DNA of 64,000 bases from Morinoia aosen (taxonomy: Eukaryota; Arthropoda; Malacostraca; Amphipoda; Talitridae): assembly GCA_030386875.1 (NCBI GenBank), contig CM059564.1:43544075-43608074 (forward strand), read 5' to 3'. A model generated the notes under the pieces. That model did not search any database, had not been told where the DNA came from, and saw only the letters and a list, made by a program, of their open reading frames with translations. This document shows, piece after piece, positions 31,929 through 42,168 of the stretch (position 1 is the first letter of the stretch; each line of letters starts with the position of its first letter). The translations under genes were made by a program, and so were the position numbers.

Positions 31929-34900
31929 ATGGAAAGCTGTCAGAGCAAAAATGAAAAATGTTGTGAATTGTCCAATAGTGTTGTAAGGTTTGGATGTATA
32001 AATGTGCGTGGATGGAATGCAGGAAAGTTAAATGACCTTGTAGCAGAATTTGAGAATGGAGATTTGGATTGTGTTGGTGTAGTAGAGACCCAAATGCGTG
32101 ATAGAGTCAGTTTAAAGTGTAAGGAGAGTAAGTACTACATGATTGGAAAAGGGCGTGTAAGTTGGCAAAAAAGAGGTGGTGGAGTTGGTCTCATTGTAAA
32201 AAATGCTCTAAATTGGAAATTAGAAGAAATTCCTGTTGGAAATGAACCTGAGAGTGAAGATCTGTTAGTAATAAAGTGTGAAAGAATGCATGCCAGAGAA
32301 TGTGTTATTGTGGTTGTATGCTATATGACAACTGATGGTATTTTAGCTCATCAAGAGAATGTAAAAAAGTATGAAATATTAACAAGAATTGTGCAAGAGC
32401 ATTGCAGATGCCCTCTGATTTTAATGGGTGATATGAATGGCCATGTTGGTATACTGGGTGAGCCTGTGAATGCAAATGGACAAAAATTGATTGATTTCTG
32501 TGATGAGAATGAACTTGAGAACCTAAATGTAACAATAGGAAATGGCTTGCATACATGGCAAAGCAGGGAATGTAAAACTGCAATTGACTATATGATAGTG
32601 AATAGTAGAGCAAGAGAGTGTGTCAAAGAAATGTTTGTAGATGAAGATGATTTTGATATTGATAGTGACCATAAAATGCTTGTACTAGAATATAATTGGG
32701 GTGGAAAGGAGCCGATGCAGAAGGCCAGCAGAGTAAGAGAAAATTGGCGTATTAAAATGGCAAACTGGGAAGAATTTAGAAATGAATTGAGTAGATGTAA
32801 CTGGAACAGGTGTGGAAATGTAAATGACCTAAATAAGGAGATTGCAAGAACCTTGTATGATGTGGCAGAGCAAAAGATCGGTAGAATGAAATGCAGGAAA
32901 AGTACAGGGAATGCTAGGTGGTTTACGAGTGAGATAAAGGAAGAACGAACGAGAAGGAAGACTTTAAATAAAAAACAACGCAGTATGAGGAAAATGTATG
33001 AAAGACGCAGAATTACTGAGGATGAATGGCAGAGTGTATGGAATGAGTACAAGGACCAGCAGAAGAAAGTAAAGAGAATGATCAATGAGGCTAGGGTTAA
33101 AGAAGAGAGACACCAAGTTGAAAATCTAAGAAAGAAAGGTCTAGATGGAATAAAAGATTGGTATAGGTTTATACAAGGTAATGATAGAGGTAGTGAAGTT
33201 CAAGTTGATGAATTAGTAGTCAATGGTTGCAGTGTACAAGATAGGATGCAAATGGTGAAAGCAGTTGAAGAATACTGGGAGGACATTGGTGGAATGAATG
33301 AGCAGGTTACAGATGATGAACCAATAAATTTTCTGATAGATGAACATGAATTGCAAATGGAAGACGAAATCACTTGTGAAGAGATTGTAAGTTTTTTGAA
33401 GAAAGTGAAAAATGGAAAGGCATGTGGCCCTGATAAGATACCATATGAGTTCTATAAATGTGGAGGAGAGAGTGTAGTCAGTATGTTGAAATGTTTATTT
33501 GATGAGATATGGAAGAGTGAAAGAGTACCGGATGACTGGAACAAGTGTAATGTAGTTCTGTTGCATAAGGGTGGACATAAGAGTATGAAAGAACTTAAAA
33601 ATTACAGACCAATTGCACTGACTGACACCGTATGTAAGATCTTTTGTGGTATTTTGAATGAGAGAATGAAAAATTTAGTTGAGGAATTAGGAGTCCTGGG
33701 AGAAGAACAGAATGGTTTTAGGCAAGATAGACGGGGGGAGGATAATCTGTTTGTAGTGAGTGAAATAATTGAGCGAATGAAGAAGGATAACAAGAAGGTA
33801 TATTTAGCATTCCTGGATATTGAAAAGGCGTATGACAGAGTGGATCGGGTTAGGCTGTTTGAAATTTTGAGAAAAGTTGGTTTTAGCAGAAAAATAGTGA
33901 ACATTGTACAGAGTCTGTATGAGAACACAAGTGCTATCTACAGGTTAGGAAATTTGGAAACAGGGCAAGTGAGGAGTGTTAGAGGAGTGAGACAGGGCTG
34001 TACTCTGTCCCCCCTGTTGTTTGGATTGTACACAGAAGAATTAGCAGTTCGACTGAGAGGGAGTGGTTTAGGACTGAAAGTTGGTAATGAGAGACTGAGC
34101 TGTTTGTTGTATGCTGATGATGTGGTTGTGGTTAGTGAATGTGGTCATGAACTACAAAGGATGCTTGACATTGTGAATGGATATAGTACAGATTTCAAGA
34201 TGAACTTTGGTGCCGATAAAAGTAAGGTCATGGTTATAAATAGTGATGAGACTGATAGAGACAGACTGTGGAATATTGGAGAAATCAGAATAGGTAGAAC
34301 AAAAGAATACAAATATCTAGGTTGTATGATGAGTGAAGATGGATGTACTAGAACTAAAGGTGAGAAAGTGGCTAAAGCAATGCAGTGGAGTGGACGGTTA
34401 GGTAGTGTGGCCAGATACAGAGCAAACAAGTACGAATGTGTGAGAGGAATGTGGAAGTATGTTGCTGTACCTAGTGTCATGTATGGTATGAGTGCTCTTG
34501 CCTGGAATGGAAGTGATCTTGAAAAGCTGGATGTGATACAAAATAAGGTAGGACGTGTAGCATTGGGTGCTCCGAAATGGACAGCTACAGAAGCCATTAG
34601 AGGTGACCTAGGGTGGAGCCTGTTTTCAGAAAGAATGATGAAAGCTGTGCTGAATTATAAGGTGAGAATTGAAAGAATGCAGAATAGCAGGTGGGTAAGG
34701 CGAATCTTTGAATGGAATCTGAGTGTAAGCTATTGGGAGAAAGTATGTTGGGGGCATGCAAGGAAACTCAGTATGCAAAAGATTATTCATGTTAGAATTG
34801 GGAGACCTGTGGATGACTGGAGTTTAATAAATGTAGGAGGTGTAGGGCCTGAGTGGGACTGCAAGAGGTGGAAGAAAGAGATTGAGAGACGAACAAAAGA

Positions 34901-35345
34901 GTATGGATTGAATAAGTGGAAGCTTAGCATGATGCGCAAGCCTACACTTAACTGGTATATGAAAAAGAAAGCACCTAAGTTTGAGCTGTTCTATGATGGT
35001 AGTTTTGGAAGTCAACTCTTGTTTGCTGTGAGATGTAAGTCATTGAGTGTGAACAGACGTACATGGAGATGGAATGAGAATAATAACAGATTATGTCAGC
35101 AGTGTAATAGTGGAGTAGAGGAAACAATTGAGCATTTAGTGCTGGAATGTAGTAAGTATGAGCAAGAGAGAGAGAGTTTTATGAATGTGGTGTCTGAGCA
35201 GTATGGAGAGAATGAGTGGAATGCCAGATGTGCTGAAGATGATTGCGGTATGAGCTGTCTTGCTGGATTGGATCAGGAGTGCAATTTGAGTATCATCGAA
35301 GCTATGAAATTGTTTCTTGTGCGTGCCTGGAGTAAGAGACAGTGA
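31929..35345 (+). CDS. LINE copy A ORF2: endonuclease-reverse transcriptase
   Basis: 1138 aa, intact. The N-terminal APE-type endonuclease has INVRGWN (24-30), VVETQMRD (51-58), GDMNGHVG (167-174), TAIDYMIVN (217-225) and SDHKM (246-250), which carry the expected Asn, Glu, Asp and His residues. The reverse transcriptase (from ~480) has GPDKIPYEFYK, NYRPIAL, FLDIEKAYDRVDR (~627), GVRQGCTLSPLLFG and YADD (~728). A C-terminal Cys-His motif, CQQCNSG...EHLVLEC (~1056-1075), resembles zf-RVT. The enzyme nicks target DNA and primes cDNA synthesis from its own RNA. No break in any key motif, so the copy may be competent. Confidence 0.93.
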   Translation: MESCQSKNEKCCELSNSVVRFGCINVRGWNAGKLNDLVAEFENGDLDCVGVVETQMRDRVSLKCKESKYYMIGKGRVSWQKRGGGVGLIVKNALNWKLEEIPVGNEPESEDLLVIKCERMHARECVIVVVCYMTTDGILAHQENVKKYEILTRIVQEHCRCPLILMGDMNGHVGILGEPVNANGQKLIDFCDENELENLNVTIGNGLHTWQSRECKTAIDYMIVNSRARECVKEMFVDEDDFDIDSDHKMLVLEYNWGGKEPMQKASRVRENWRIKMANWEEFRNELSRCNWNRCGNVNDLNKEIARTLYDVAEQKIGRMKCRKSTGNARWFTSEIKEERTRRKTLNKKQRSMRKMYERRRITEDEWQSVWNEYKDQQKKVKRMINEARVKEERHQVENLRKKGLDGIKDWYRFIQGNDRGSEVQVDELVVNGCSVQDRMQMVKAVEEYWEDIGGMNEQVTDDEPINFLIDEHELQMEDEITCEEIVSFLKKVKNGKACGPDKIPYEFYKCGGESVVSMLKCLFDEIWKSERVPDDWNKCNVVLLHKGGHKSMKELKNYRPIALTDTVCKIFCGILNERMKNLVEELGVLGEEQNGFRQDRRGEDNLFVVSEIIERMKKDNKKVYLAFLDIEKAYDRVDRVRLFEILRKVGFSRKIVNIVQSLYENTSAIYRLGNLETGQVRSVRGVRQGCTLSPLLFGLYTEELAVRLRGSGLGLKVGNERLSCLLYADDVVVVSECGHELQRMLDIVNGYSTDFKMNFGADKSKVMVINSDETDRDRLWNIGEIRIGRTKEYKYLGCMMSEDGCTRTKGEKVAKAMQWSGRLGSVARYRANKYECVRGMWKYVAVPSVMYGMSALAWNGSDLEKLDVIQNKVGRVALGAPKWTATEAIRGDLGWSLFSERMMKAVLNYKVRIERMQNSRWVRRIFEWNLSVSYWEKVCWGHARKLSMQKIIHVRIGRPVDDWSLINVGGVGPEWDCKRWKKEIERRTKEYGLNKWKLSMMRKPTLNWYMKKKAPKFELFYDGSFGSQLLFAVRCKSLSVNRRTWRWNENNNRLCQQCNSGVEETIEHLVLECSKYEQERESFMNVVSEQYGENEWNARCAEDDCGMSCLAGLDQECNLSIIEAMKLFLVRAWSKRQ

Positions 35346-35599
35346 CTGGAATGAGCCAGTCAGGTAGAATGGTCAGTAATGACCCAATATGCCTGGGGAT
35401 GGTGTTTTGACGCACTGGCTATCCCAGTGACGCCATCCAATGGCAGCTTGTGACGAGGATTGGTAAATCCTGAGTAGTTTAGTGGACAAGTCTGGTACCA
35501 GGCGCTGAACTCTTTGTGTGATAACTGTGGAGGGAATTGTAGGCCGTTACAAAGGCCCCGACGCTGTCGGCCCTCAATTTCAAGTTCAAGTTCAAGTTC
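35346..35599 (+). other. LINE copy A 3' UTR with hairpins and (TTCAAG)n tail
   Basis: The stop codon lies inside a perfect hairpin (TGACTGG, loop AATGAG, CCAGTCA). A second stem (CGAC/GTCG within GGCCCCGACGCTGTCGGCCC) precedes CTCAATTTCAAGTTCAAG. The same elements recur in copies B and C. Confidence 0.8.
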
Positions 35600-36005
35600 C
35601 GACGGGTACGATACGGTGTGCACGTGCGTCCAATTCTCCGACGAAAATTGTGGTGAATTAAAGTGAAGTTGCTGAATAACTGGTATAGTTTGTATATTCA
35701 CGTGAGTACAGTGTGTGACTTTGTATGGAGTGCTCGTGAGAGTAGTTTTTTTTGCTGCGTGAGAGTTGAGACTGAGCATTGGACTTTGGTGTGGTGACTT
35801 GCAATTTTTGACTGAGGTGTTTTGACTGGTAAGCTTTCTTTGCATATAAAGAGTATAGTGTGTGACATTGTAGAGAGTGACTGTGAGAGTAGTAGGAAAC
35901 GTTTTTGTTTCTTTTGGTTTGATAACTTGATTTTCAGTAGATTTGGTGAGTGAAGACTTCTTCTGCCTGTGAAATTTGTACTGAGAGAGAAGTCTGTGTT
36001 TGAGG

Positions 36006-37145
36006 ATGGCAAGAAATAGGACTGGTCGTAGGAAGGGAGGTGCAAGTGGAATGGATGAGGAGATTGAGTGCATGACTTGTAAAGAGTGGATAGATATAGA
36101 TGCATGCAAAGGTTTGAGAGAAATGAGTCGGAGAAAGTTGAGTGATCTTGTGTTTACGTGCTGGAAATGTTTGAATGATGAGAGTAAGAAGTTGAAAGAG
36201 GAGGTTGAGAGATTGACAATTTTGATGGTTGCTTTAGAGGCTGACTTGAAGGATGAAAGGAAGCTGAACGAAGGAAAGAATGAGAATGGTGCAAATGCAG
36301 TGAATGAAGAGGTAAATGGTGGTGCAAGGAGTGCAAATGAAGTGGATGATAATGCAAATGATGGTGCAAGGAGTGTGAATGAAGTAAATGATGGTGCAAA
36401 TGTGACAGATGAGAGTAGAAGGATGAATGAGCATGATGAAAGAGGTAAAAATGGAAAGAGAGTGAATGAGCCACCTGTTGTGGTGCCACATGAGGTGCAG
36501 GAGCCTGTAGTGGAAGCGAATGAAAGAAAGATGAATGGAAAGAATGATCTGAGTGAAAGAAGTGAGCGAAAGAGTAGCATGAAAGGGAGAGTAAGACCTA
36601 TGATTAGAATATGTGGAGATAGCATGGTGAAGAATGTTGATAGGTTCGTATGTATGAGTGACAGTAGTGGATGTATGAGCATGAGAGGGAAAGGAGTGGA
36701 GGAGATTTGTAGGCATGCTGAGAAAGTGATAGATGGAATGGATGAAGGAATGGTTGTACTGCAAGGAGGTGGCAATGGGTTGCTTGAATGTGGGAGAGAA
36801 CGTACGGTGAATGCAATTATGAAAGTTGTTGATAGGGCGCGGAAGAAGAATGTTAGAGTGGCAGTGACTAGCCTCCTAAGAAGGCCTGCGTGTGATGAGG
36901 AGTATGAAAGGGTGCGAAAGGAGGTGAATAGAGAGTTGCATGAAAGGATTATGAGTATGAGAGCTGAGAGTGTGAGAAAGCGTGAGCTGGGTTCCAGCTT
37001 CCTTGACATGGATAGCGTGATCCAGGATGGGTGTTTTCTTGGAGATGGAGTCCATCTTACAAAAGAAGGTGAGATGAAACTCTCCAAGAAATATATCCGG
37101 TGGATCAGGGCTACTCATGTCATAATGGAAGCTGGAACTGGATGA
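36006..37145 (+). CDS. LINE copy B ORF1: zinc-motif and SGNH-esterase protein
   Basis: 379 aa from the ATG at 36006 (same start context GAGGATGGCAAG as copy A). It keeps ECMTCKEW and FTCWKC, GDSMV, QGGGNGLL and DGVHLT, so all catalytic residues seen in copy A are present. It is about 20 residues shorter because the acidic DDGARSANEV region has fewer units. It ends TGA, followed at once by ORF2 ATG in the same frame, as in copy A. Confidence 0.9.
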   Translation: MARNRTGRRKGGASGMDEEIECMTCKEWIDIDACKGLREMSRRKLSDLVFTCWKCLNDESKKLKEEVERLTILMVALEADLKDERKLNEGKNENGANAVNEEVNGGARSANEVDDNANDGARSVNEVNDGANVTDESRRMNEHDERGKNGKRVNEPPVVVPHEVQEPVVEANERKMNGKNDLSERSERKSSMKGRVRPMIRICGDSMVKNVDRFVCMSDSSGCMSMRGKGVEEICRHAEKVIDGMDEGMVVLQGGGNGLLECGRERTVNAIMKVVDRARKKNVRVAVTSLLRRPACDEEYERVRKEVNRELHERIMSMRAESVRKRELGSSFLDMDSVIQDGCFLGDGVHLTKEGEMKLSKKYIRWIRATHVIMEAGTG

Positions 37146-40100
37146 ATGAAAATCCGTCAGAGCAAAAGTGAGGAATGTCTGGAATTGTCCAATTGTGTTG
37201 TAAGGTTTGGAAGTATAAATGTGCGTGGATGGAATGCAGGAAAGTTAGATGACCTCGTAGTAGAATTTGAGAATGGAAAATTGGATTGTGTTGGTGTAGT
37301 AGAGACCCAAATGCGTGATAGAGTCAGTTTAACATGTAAGGAGAATAAGTATCATATGATAGGAAAAGGGCGTGTAAATTGGCAAAAAAGAGGTGGTGGA
37401 GTTGGTTTGATTGTAAAGAATGCTCTAAATTGGAAATTAGAGGAACTTCCTGTTGGAAATGAACCTGAAAGTGAAGATTTGTTAGCGATTAAGTGTGAAA
37501 GAATGCATGCCAGAGAATGTATTGTTGTGATTGTATGTTATATGACAACTGATGGGATTTTAGCTCATGAAGAGAATGTAAAAAAGTATGAAATATTAAC
37601 AAGGATTGTACGAGAACACTGCAGGTGCCCTCTGATTGTGATGGGTGACATGAATGGCCATGTTGGTATACTTGGTGAGCCGGTGAATGCAAATGGACAA
37701 AAATTGATAGATTTTTGTGATGAGAATGAACTTGAAAACCTGAATGTAACAATAGGAAATGGCTTGCATACATGGCAAAGCAGGGAATGGAAAACTGCAA
37801 TTGACTATATGATTGTGAATAGTAGAGCAAGAGAGTGTGTCAATGAAATGTTTGTAGATGAAGATGATTTTGATATTGATAGTGACCATAAAATGCTTGT
37901 GCTTGAATATAACTGGGGTAGAAAGGAGTCAATGCAAAAGGTCAGTAGTGTGAAAGAAAGTTGGCAGATAAAAAAGGCAAACTGGGAAGAATTTAAGAAT
38001 GAATTGAGTAGGTATAACTGGAACAGGTGTGGAAATGTAAATGACCTAAATGGTGAGATTGCAAGAACCTTGTATGATGTGGCAGAGCAAAAGATTGGTA
38101 GAATAAAATGTAGGAAAGGGACAGGGAATGCCAGGTGGTTTACAAGTGAGATAAAGGAAGAACGAATGAGAAGAAAGACTTTAAATAAGAAACAACGCAG
38201 TATGAGGAAAATGTATGAAAGAAACAGAATTACTGAGGATGAATGGCAGAGTGCATGGAATGAGTACAAGGACCAGCAGAAAAAAGTAAGGAGAATGATT
38301 AATGAGGCTAGAGTTAAAGAGGAGAGACACCAAGTTGAAAATCTAAGAAAGAAAGGTCCGGATGGAATAAAAGATTGGTATAAGTTTATACAAGGTAATG
38401 ATAGAAGTAGTGAAGTTCAAGTTGATGAATTAGTAGTTAATGGTTGCAGTGTGCAAGATAGGATGCAACTGGTGAAAGCAGTTGAAGAATACTGGGAGGA
38501 CATTGGTGGAATGAATGAGCAGGTGACAGATAATGCACCCATAAATTTTCTGATTGATGAACGTGAACTGCAAATGGAAGACGAAATCACTTGTGAAGAG
38601 ATTGTAAGTTTTTTGAAGAAAGTGAAAAATGGAAAGGCATGTGGCCCTGATAAGATCCCATATGAGTTCTATAAATTTGGAGGAGAGAGTGTGGTCAGTA
38701 TGTTGAAATGTTTATTTGATGAGATATGGAAGAGTGAAAGAGTACCGGATGACTGGAACAAGTGTAATGTAGTTCTGTTGCATAAGGGTGGACATAAGAG
38801 TATGAAAGAACTTAAAAATTACAGACCAATTGCACTGGGTGACACTGTATGTAAGATATTTTGTGGTATTTTGAATGAGAGAATGAAAAATTTAGTTGAG
38901 GAATTAGGAGTCCTAGGTGAAGAACAGAATGGTTTTAGGCAGGATAGACGTGGGGAAGATAATCTGTTTGTAGTGAGTGAAATAATTGAGCGAATGAGGA
39001 AGGATGATAAGAAGGTGTATTTAGCATTCCTGGATATTGAAAAAGCGTATGACAGAGTGGATCGGGTTAGGCTCCTTGAAGTTCTGAGAAAAGTTGGGTT
39101 TAGCAGAAAAATAGTAAAAATTGTACAAAGTCTGTATGAGAACACAAGCGCTATATACAGGTTAGGAAATTTGGAAACGGGGCAAGTGAGGAGTGTTAGA
39201 GGAGTGAGACAGGGCTGTACTCTGTCTCCCCTGTTGTTTGGATTGTACACAGAAGAATTAGCAGTTCGACTGAGAAGGAGTGGCTTAGGACTGAAAGTTG
39301 GTAATGAGAGACTGAGCTGTTTGTTGTATGCTGATGATGTGGTTGTGGTTAGTGGATGTGGACATGAACTGCAAAGGATGCTTGACATTGTGAACGGATA
39401 TAGTACAGATTTCAAGATGAACTTCGGTGCCGACAAAAGCAAGGTTATGGTTATAAATAGTGATGAGACTGATAGAGACAGACTGTGGAATATTGGAGAA
39501 ATCAGAATAGGTAGAACAAAAGAATACAAATATCTAGGTTGTATGATAAGTGAAGATGGATGCACTAGAACTAAGGGTGAGAAAGTGGCAAAAGCTATGC
39601 AGTGGAGTGGACGATTAAGTAGCGTGGCCAGATACAGAGCAAACAAGTATGAATGTGTGAGAGGAATGTGGAAGTATGTTGCTGTACCTAGTGTCATGTA
39701 TGGTATGAGTGCTCTTGCCTGGAATGGAAGTGATCTTGAAAAGCTGGATGTAATACAAAATAAGGTAGGACGGTTAGCATTGGGTGCTCCAAAATGGACA
39801 GCTACAGAAGCCATTAGAGGTGACCTTGGGTGGAGCCTATTTTCAGAAAGAATGATGAAGGCGGTGCTGAATTATAAGGTGAGAATTGAAAGAATGCAGA
39901 ATAGCAGATGGGTAAAGCGAATTTTTGAATGGAATCTGAGTGTAAGCTATTGGGAGAAAGTGTGTTGGGGGCATGCAAGGAAGCTTAGTATGCAAAAGAT
40001 TATTCATGTTAGAATTGGGAGACCTGTGGATGACTGGAGTTTAATAAATCCTGGAGGTGTAGGGCCTGAGTGGGACTGCAAGAGGTGGAAGAAAGAGATT

Positions 40101-40562
40101 GAGAGGAAAACAAAAGAGTATGGATTGAATAAGTGGAGGCTTAGCATGGTGCGGAAGCCTACACTTGACTGGTATATGAAAAAAGAAGCACCTAAGTTTG
40201 AGATGTTCTATGATGGTAGTTTTGGAAGTCAACTCTTGTTTGCTGTGAGATGTAAGTCATTGAGTGTGAACAGACGTACATGGAGGTGGAATGAGAATAA
40301 TAACAGATTATGTCGGCAGTGTATTAGTGGAGTGGAGGAAACAATTGAGCATTTTGTGCTGGAATGTAGTAAGTATGAGCAAGAGAGAGAAAGTTTTATG
40401 AATGTGGTGCTTGAGCAGTATGGAGAGAATGAGTGGTATGCCAGATGTGCTGAAGATGATTGCGGTATAAGCTGTCTTGCTGGATTGGATCAGGAGTGCA
40501 ATTTGAGTATCATTGAAGCTATGAAATTGTTTCTTGTGCGTGCCTGGAGTAAGAGACAGTGA
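37146..40562 (+). CDS. LINE copy B ORF2: endonuclease-reverse transcriptase
   Basis: 1138 aa, the same length as copy A with no gaps. Endonuclease motifs INVRGWN, VVETQMRD, GDMNGHVG, TAIDYMIVN and SDHKM, and reverse transcriptase motifs FLDIEKAYDRVDR, GVRQGCTLSPLLFG and YADD, are all intact, as is CRQCISG...EHFVLEC near the C-terminus. Differences from copy A are mostly conservative, pointing to purifying selection or recent common ancestry. Its C-terminal third is the closest match to the truncated copy C. Confidence 0.93.
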   Translation: MKIRQSKSEECLELSNCVVRFGSINVRGWNAGKLDDLVVEFENGKLDCVGVVETQMRDRVSLTCKENKYHMIGKGRVNWQKRGGGVGLIVKNALNWKLEELPVGNEPESEDLLAIKCERMHARECIVVIVCYMTTDGILAHEENVKKYEILTRIVREHCRCPLIVMGDMNGHVGILGEPVNANGQKLIDFCDENELENLNVTIGNGLHTWQSREWKTAIDYMIVNSRARECVNEMFVDEDDFDIDSDHKMLVLEYNWGRKESMQKVSSVKESWQIKKANWEEFKNELSRYNWNRCGNVNDLNGEIARTLYDVAEQKIGRIKCRKGTGNARWFTSEIKEERMRRKTLNKKQRSMRKMYERNRITEDEWQSAWNEYKDQQKKVRRMINEARVKEERHQVENLRKKGPDGIKDWYKFIQGNDRSSEVQVDELVVNGCSVQDRMQLVKAVEEYWEDIGGMNEQVTDNAPINFLIDERELQMEDEITCEEIVSFLKKVKNGKACGPDKIPYEFYKFGGESVVSMLKCLFDEIWKSERVPDDWNKCNVVLLHKGGHKSMKELKNYRPIALGDTVCKIFCGILNERMKNLVEELGVLGEEQNGFRQDRRGEDNLFVVSEIIERMRKDDKKVYLAFLDIEKAYDRVDRVRLLEVLRKVGFSRKIVKIVQSLYENTSAIYRLGNLETGQVRSVRGVRQGCTLSPLLFGLYTEELAVRLRRSGLGLKVGNERLSCLLYADDVVVVSGCGHELQRMLDIVNGYSTDFKMNFGADKSKVMVINSDETDRDRLWNIGEIRIGRTKEYKYLGCMISEDGCTRTKGEKVAKAMQWSGRLSSVARYRANKYECVRGMWKYVAVPSVMYGMSALAWNGSDLEKLDVIQNKVGRLALGAPKWTATEAIRGDLGWSLFSERMMKAVLNYKVRIERMQNSRWVKRIFEWNLSVSYWEKVCWGHARKLSMQKIIHVRIGRPVDDWSLINPGGVGPEWDCKRWKKEIERKTKEYGLNKWRLSMVRKPTLDWYMKKEAPKFEMFYDGSFGSQLLFAVRCKSLSVNRRTWRWNENNNRLCRQCISGVEETIEHFVLECSKYEQERESFMNVVLEQYGENEWYARCAEDDCGISCLAGLDQECNLSIIEAMKLFLVRAWSKRQ

Positions 40563-40816
40563 CTGGAATGAGCCAGTCAGGTAGAATGGTCAGTAATGAC
40601 CCAATATGCCTGGGGATGGTGTTCTGACGCACTGGCTATCCCAGTGACGCCATCCAATGGCAGCTTGTGACAAGGATTGGTAAATCCTGAGTAGTTTAGT
40701 GGACAAGTCTGGTACCAGGCGCTGAACTCTTTGTGTGATAACTGTGGAGGGAATTGTAGGCCGTTACAAAGGCCCCGACGCTGTCGGCCCTCAATTTCAA
40801 GTTCAAGTTCAAGTTC
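40563..40816 (+). other. LINE copy B 3' UTR and tail
   Basis: Nearly identical to the copy A 3' UTR, with the hairpin around the stop codon and the pre-tail stem. It ends CAATTTCAAGTTCAAGTTC, after which copy C begins. Confidence 0.8.
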
Positions 40817-40845
40817 ATGGCCATGGTAGACTATGAATCTGAGTG

Positions 40846-42168
40846 TTTTGAATGGAATCTGAGTGTAAGTTATTGAGAGAAAGTGTGTTGGGGGCATGCA
40901 AGGAAGCTTAGTATGCAAAAGATTATTCATGTTAGAATTGGGAGACCTGTGGATGACTGGAGTTTAATAAATCCTGGAGGTGTAGGGCCTGAGTGGGACT
41001 GCAAGAGGTGGAAGAAAGAGATTGAGAGGAAAACAAAAGAGTATGGATTGAATAAGTGGAGGCTTAGCATGGTGCGGAAGCCTACACTTGACTGGTATAT
41101 GAAAAAAGAAGCACCTAAGTTTGAGATGTTCTATGATGGTAGTTTTGGAAGTCAACTCTTGTTTGCTGTGAGATGTAAGTCATTGAGTGTGAACAGACGT
41201 ACATGGAGGTGGAATGAGAATAATAACAGATTATGTCGGCAGTGTATTAGTGGAGTGGAGGAAACAATTGAGCATTTTGTGCTGGAATGTAGTAAGTATG
41301 AGCAAGAGAGAGAAAGTTTTATGAATGTGGTGCTTGAGCAGTATGGAGAGAATGAGTGGTATGCCAGATGTGCTGAAGATGATTGCGGTATGAGCTGTCT
41401 TGCTGGATTGGATCAGGAGTGCAATTTGAGTATCATTGAAGGTCAATGTGAAGTTTAATGCAATCACGGAAAATAAGAATTCCGATCTTAGGAATCACTA
41501 TAGGAACCCATTTAAGAACGTTTTACAGGAATGACATTCTGCTCGCTGATGCATTATTTTCGAATAATTGAACTTTGAAGTTGGTCTTGGCGCCAAAGGA
41601 AGCGAGCGTGTGAAACGGAATTTAATTAATAACGGAAGCTATTACAAACGTAAAGAGGTTGGGTCGTGAGGGGGAGGCACAGTTCTTCTAGTGAAAATTA
41701 TAAATAAAGCTTCTAACCCACCCATCAGGGTGACGACCGCAATCTTGTTGACATCGGGTCCAAGATGGCGGCGCCCATGGTGGTCGCCATGTTAGACCCG
41801 ATGTAAACAAGATTGCGGTCGTCACCCTAATGGGTGGTTTAGAAGCTTTATTTATACTTTTCACTAAAAGAACTGAGGCTACCCCTCACGACCAAACCTC
41901 TTTACATTTGTAATAGGGGGTTAGCTTCCGTTTTTAATTAAATTACGCTTGCTTCCTTGGGCGCGCGACGGCCAACTTCAAAGTTCAATAATTCGAAAAT
42001 AACGCATCAGCGAGCAGAATGTCGTTCATGAAAAACATTCTTAAATGGGTTCCTTTAGTGATTGTTTGGAATATAATTATCAATTTCCGTGATTGCATTA
42101 AACTTCACATTGACCTCATTGAAGCTATGAAATTGTTTCTTGTGCGTGCCTGGAGTAAGAGACAGTGA
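40846..42168 (+). pseudogene. LINE copy C ORF2 C-terminal remnant, split by FB4
   Basis: About 200 codons of ORF2 C-terminus (KLSMQKIIHVRIGRPVDDW through GLDQECNLSIIE), interrupted by FB4 and resuming at GAAGCTATGAAATTG to the TGA at 42166-42168. It contains the zinc motif CRQCISG...EHFVLEC but no endonuclease or reverse transcriptase. Confidence 0.88.
41441..42115. mobile_element. Foldback element FB4 inside LINE copy C
   Basis: 675-bp palindrome with ends GGTCAATGTGAAGTTTAATG and the inverse. Perfect 8-bp target duplication TCATTGAA (41433-41440, 42116-42123); the uninterrupted LINE has one TCATTGAA at the same place. This fixes both the ends and the 8-bp duplication rule of the family. 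Orientation of the left and right arms relative to FB1 is reversed. Confidence 0.95.

Larger units (their letters stand above)
30330..35599 (+). mobile_element. CR1-like non-LTR retrotransposon, copy A, full length
   Basis: It has a ~400-bp 5' leader starting near CGGTGTGCACGTG, ORF1, ORF2, a ~250-bp 3' UTR and a (TTCAAG)n tail. ORF1 with a zinc motif and SGNH esterase plus ORF2 with apurinic endonuclease and reverse transcriptase is the layout of CR1-group elements. Both frames are open. Copy B starts directly at the tail. Confidence 0.92.
35600..40816 (+). mobile_element. CR1-like non-LTR retrotransposon, copy B, full length
   Basis: Same organisation as copy A, beginning directly after copy A's tail (first clear homology GGTGTGCACGTG near 35617) and ending in its own (TTCAAG)n tail. 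The proteins differ from copy A by scattered substitutions and an ORF1 repeat-length difference. Both ORFs are open. Confidence 0.92.

Noticed and set aside
38819..39814. 331-codon minus-strand frame opposite LINE copy B ORF2
   Set aside because: Antisense of the conserved reverse transcriptase region; the equivalent in copy A is broken, so it is not a conserved gene.
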